From Vibrio sinaloensis (GTDB lineage: Bacteria > Pseudomonadota > Gammaproteobacteria > Enterobacterales > Vibrionaceae), in NCBI RefSeq assembly GCF_023195835.1, contig NZ_CP096200.1, positions 1,116,001 through 1,180,000 of the forward strand: a stretch of DNA of 64,000 bases, given 5' to 3'. Made by a program: the position numbers and the translations under genes. Of the stretch, positions 62,842 to 64,000 are shown one piece after another (position 1 is the stretch's first letter; every line of letters begins with the position of its first letter). A model generated the notes under the pieces. It was not told where the DNA came from. It ran no database searches and saw only the letters and a program-made list of their open reading frames with translations.

Positions 62842-64000
62842 TTAGATTTTGACGTAGCGGCTAGCGCTAGCAACAGATAGGGGTTTAGCAAACCAATAGC
62901 CTTGCAAATAAGTGGCGCCCATATCGGTAAAGGTCCTTTGCATGTCGGCGCTTTCAATGCCTTCAATGACGATAGAAATACCATAGTTATTGCACAGGGA
63001 CATAACAAAGGAGAGATACTCAAAGGTGACAGGGTTTTCAAAGGAGCGCCATGCCACCGACTTATCGATTTTGATTTGCGACAGGGGTAAATCGAAGAAA
63101 CTATTGAGTGAGGTGTAACCGGCTCCGAAGTCGTCGAGAGAAAGGTGAAACCCGAGCCGTTTTAACGTATGAAGCTGATCGATGGCTTGCTTGTTGTTAT
63201 CCAAAATAATGGTCTCGGTTAGCTCAAGCACCACTGAGCTAGGCTCAACTTGATAGCGATCCAGAAGCTGTTTTAATGTTGTTGGAAACTGTTCGTTCAA
63301 CAGTTGTAAAACAGAGACGTTAATATTGACCCGTACACTTTGTGAGTGAGTTTGTTGATATTTGCGGATGAATTGACAAGCCTTTTCACACACAAAATAG
63401 CCGAGTTCATTGATCAGCCCTTTACGCTCCGCAACGCTAATGAACTCATCAGGGAAGATTTGGCCGAGTTCTTCACTGCGCCAACGGACTAACGACTCAA
63501 AACTCGCCACTTGTTGAGATTGACAGCAGATTATCGGTTGGAAATTTACCGACAGTTTGCCGTTGCGGATGGCATTGCCCAGTTCCTGCTCGACATAAAA
63601 GTGGCGGTCGACTTGGCGTTTTGTTTCGCCGATGTAGACTTTAGCGATGTCGCCTTGGTTATTGGCAAACTGGCTAGTTTGGGCTGCGATCTTAACCAAG
63701 TCATCAGCGTGCATTTCACTGCAAATATCGGGGAAAAACCCGATGCAAATATCGGTGGCGTAGAGGAAATCTATGGTCTTAACTGACTCCCGATAAGCGT
63801 CACATACCCGTTGTGCTAACTGGTTGAGTTCACTCTCTTGATAATGTCCGCGAACTAAAATCGCAAAATCGTGAGATTGAATCCGGTACAAGTCGACGAA
63901 TTGATCGGGAAACTCGCCCAAGGTTCCAGTAAGATGAGAAAGCAGGTTTCGCATGATTTGCGAACCGTATAAGGTCTGATAAGAGCGGGTATTGCCCAGT
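62842..64000 (-). CDS. EAL-domain c-di-GMP phosphodiesterase with degenerate GGDEF, 5' end cut
   Basis: The frame stays open to the window edge, so ATG 63954 is internal and the protein is longer. Visible: a GGDEF-like domain whose signature is replaced by IQSHDFAILV, hence probably no cyclase activity. An EAL domain follows from about the middle with Glu in FESLVRWR (ESL in place of EAL), Asn in NINVSVLQL, TE in LELTETIIL, DDFGAGYTSL, Lys in IKIDKSV and Glu in VIEGIES. All residues needed for c-di-GMP hydrolysis look intact. A membrane or sensor part may be upstream, outside the window. Confidence 0.87.
   Translation of the reverse strand, partial: LGNTRSYQTLYGSQIMRNLLSHLTGTLGEFPDQFVDLYRIQSHDFAILVRGHYQESELNQLAQRVCDAYRESVKTIDFLYATDICIGFFPDICSEMHADDLVKIAAQTSQFANNQGDIAKVYIGETKRQVDRHFYVEQELGNAIRNGKLSVNFQPIICCQSQQVASFESLVRWRSEELGQIFPDEFISVAERKGLINELGYFVCEKACQFIRKYQQTHSQSVRVNINVSVLQLLNEQFPTTLKQLLDRYQVEPSSVVLELTETIILDNNKQAIDQLHTLKRLGFHLSLDDFGAGYTSLNSFFDLPLSQIKIDKSVAWRSFENPVTFEYLSFVMSLCNNYGISIVIEGIESADMQRTFTDMGATYLQGYWFAKPLSVASASRYVKI

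Overview
The window looks like part of a Vibrio-type gammaproteobacterial chromosome, most likely the second chromosome. This rests on recognised protein families and on several gene sets that I recall lying on chromosome II of Vibrio cholerae (zwf-pgl-gnd, kbl-tdh, lldP-lldD-dld, a Yej-type transporter). It is inference from memory, not a database match. No rRNA, tRNA, insertion sequence, prophage or CRISPR array is visible.

Layout. 1-3.8 kb: end of a choline/glycine-betaine ABC ATPase, a DUF3010 protein, a DUF6279 lipoprotein, a TauE/SafE permease and an unlisted 56-residue membrane protein. 3.9-7.4 kb: an aldehyde dehydrogenase divergent from its probable sigma-54 activator. 7.4-11.5 kb: a 45-residue ORF and the oxidative pentose phosphate operon zwf-pgl-gnd, with a consensus FNR box upstream. 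11.8-17.9 kb: a large HD-GYP c-di-GMP phosphodiesterase, an SRPBCC protein, a YcdX-like phosphatase, cytochrome b562, a DUF2946-like protein and a LysR regulator. 18.2-20.4 kb: kbl-tdh threonine catabolism. 20.4-23.4 kb: a hypothetical protein, the nucleoside transporter nupC behind a strikingly structured leader, a possible 55-residue ORF and a DM13 protein.

23.6-39.2 kb is the most unusual region, a three-gene, 15.5 kb unit. It encodes a 3687-residue secreted protein of about 23 DUF11-like repeats with an SdrD-B-like C-terminal domain, a 1177-residue probable outer-membrane beta-barrel with a periplasmic N-terminal part, and a lipoprotein with two tandem OmpA-like peptidoglycan-binding domains. 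Together they look like an anchored surface fibre or adhesin-like apparatus whose function I cannot name.

39.2-44.5 kb: MscS-like channel, GFA-family protein, ArsR regulator, M16 metallopeptidase lipoprotein and an alpha/beta hydrolase. 44.6-51.6 kb: lactate utilisation (lldP, lldD, a D-lactate dehydrogenase of FAD/Fe-S type, and a divergent LysR regulator), with structured intergenic RNA between the genes. 51.9-55.6 kb: a LonB-like protease, a GNAT acetyltransferase and a Nudix hydrolase. 55.7-61.3 kb: a complete yejABEF-type peptide importer. 61.4-64 kb: an M16-fold protein that has lost its zinc site, and a degenerate-GGDEF/EAL protein cut by the window edge.
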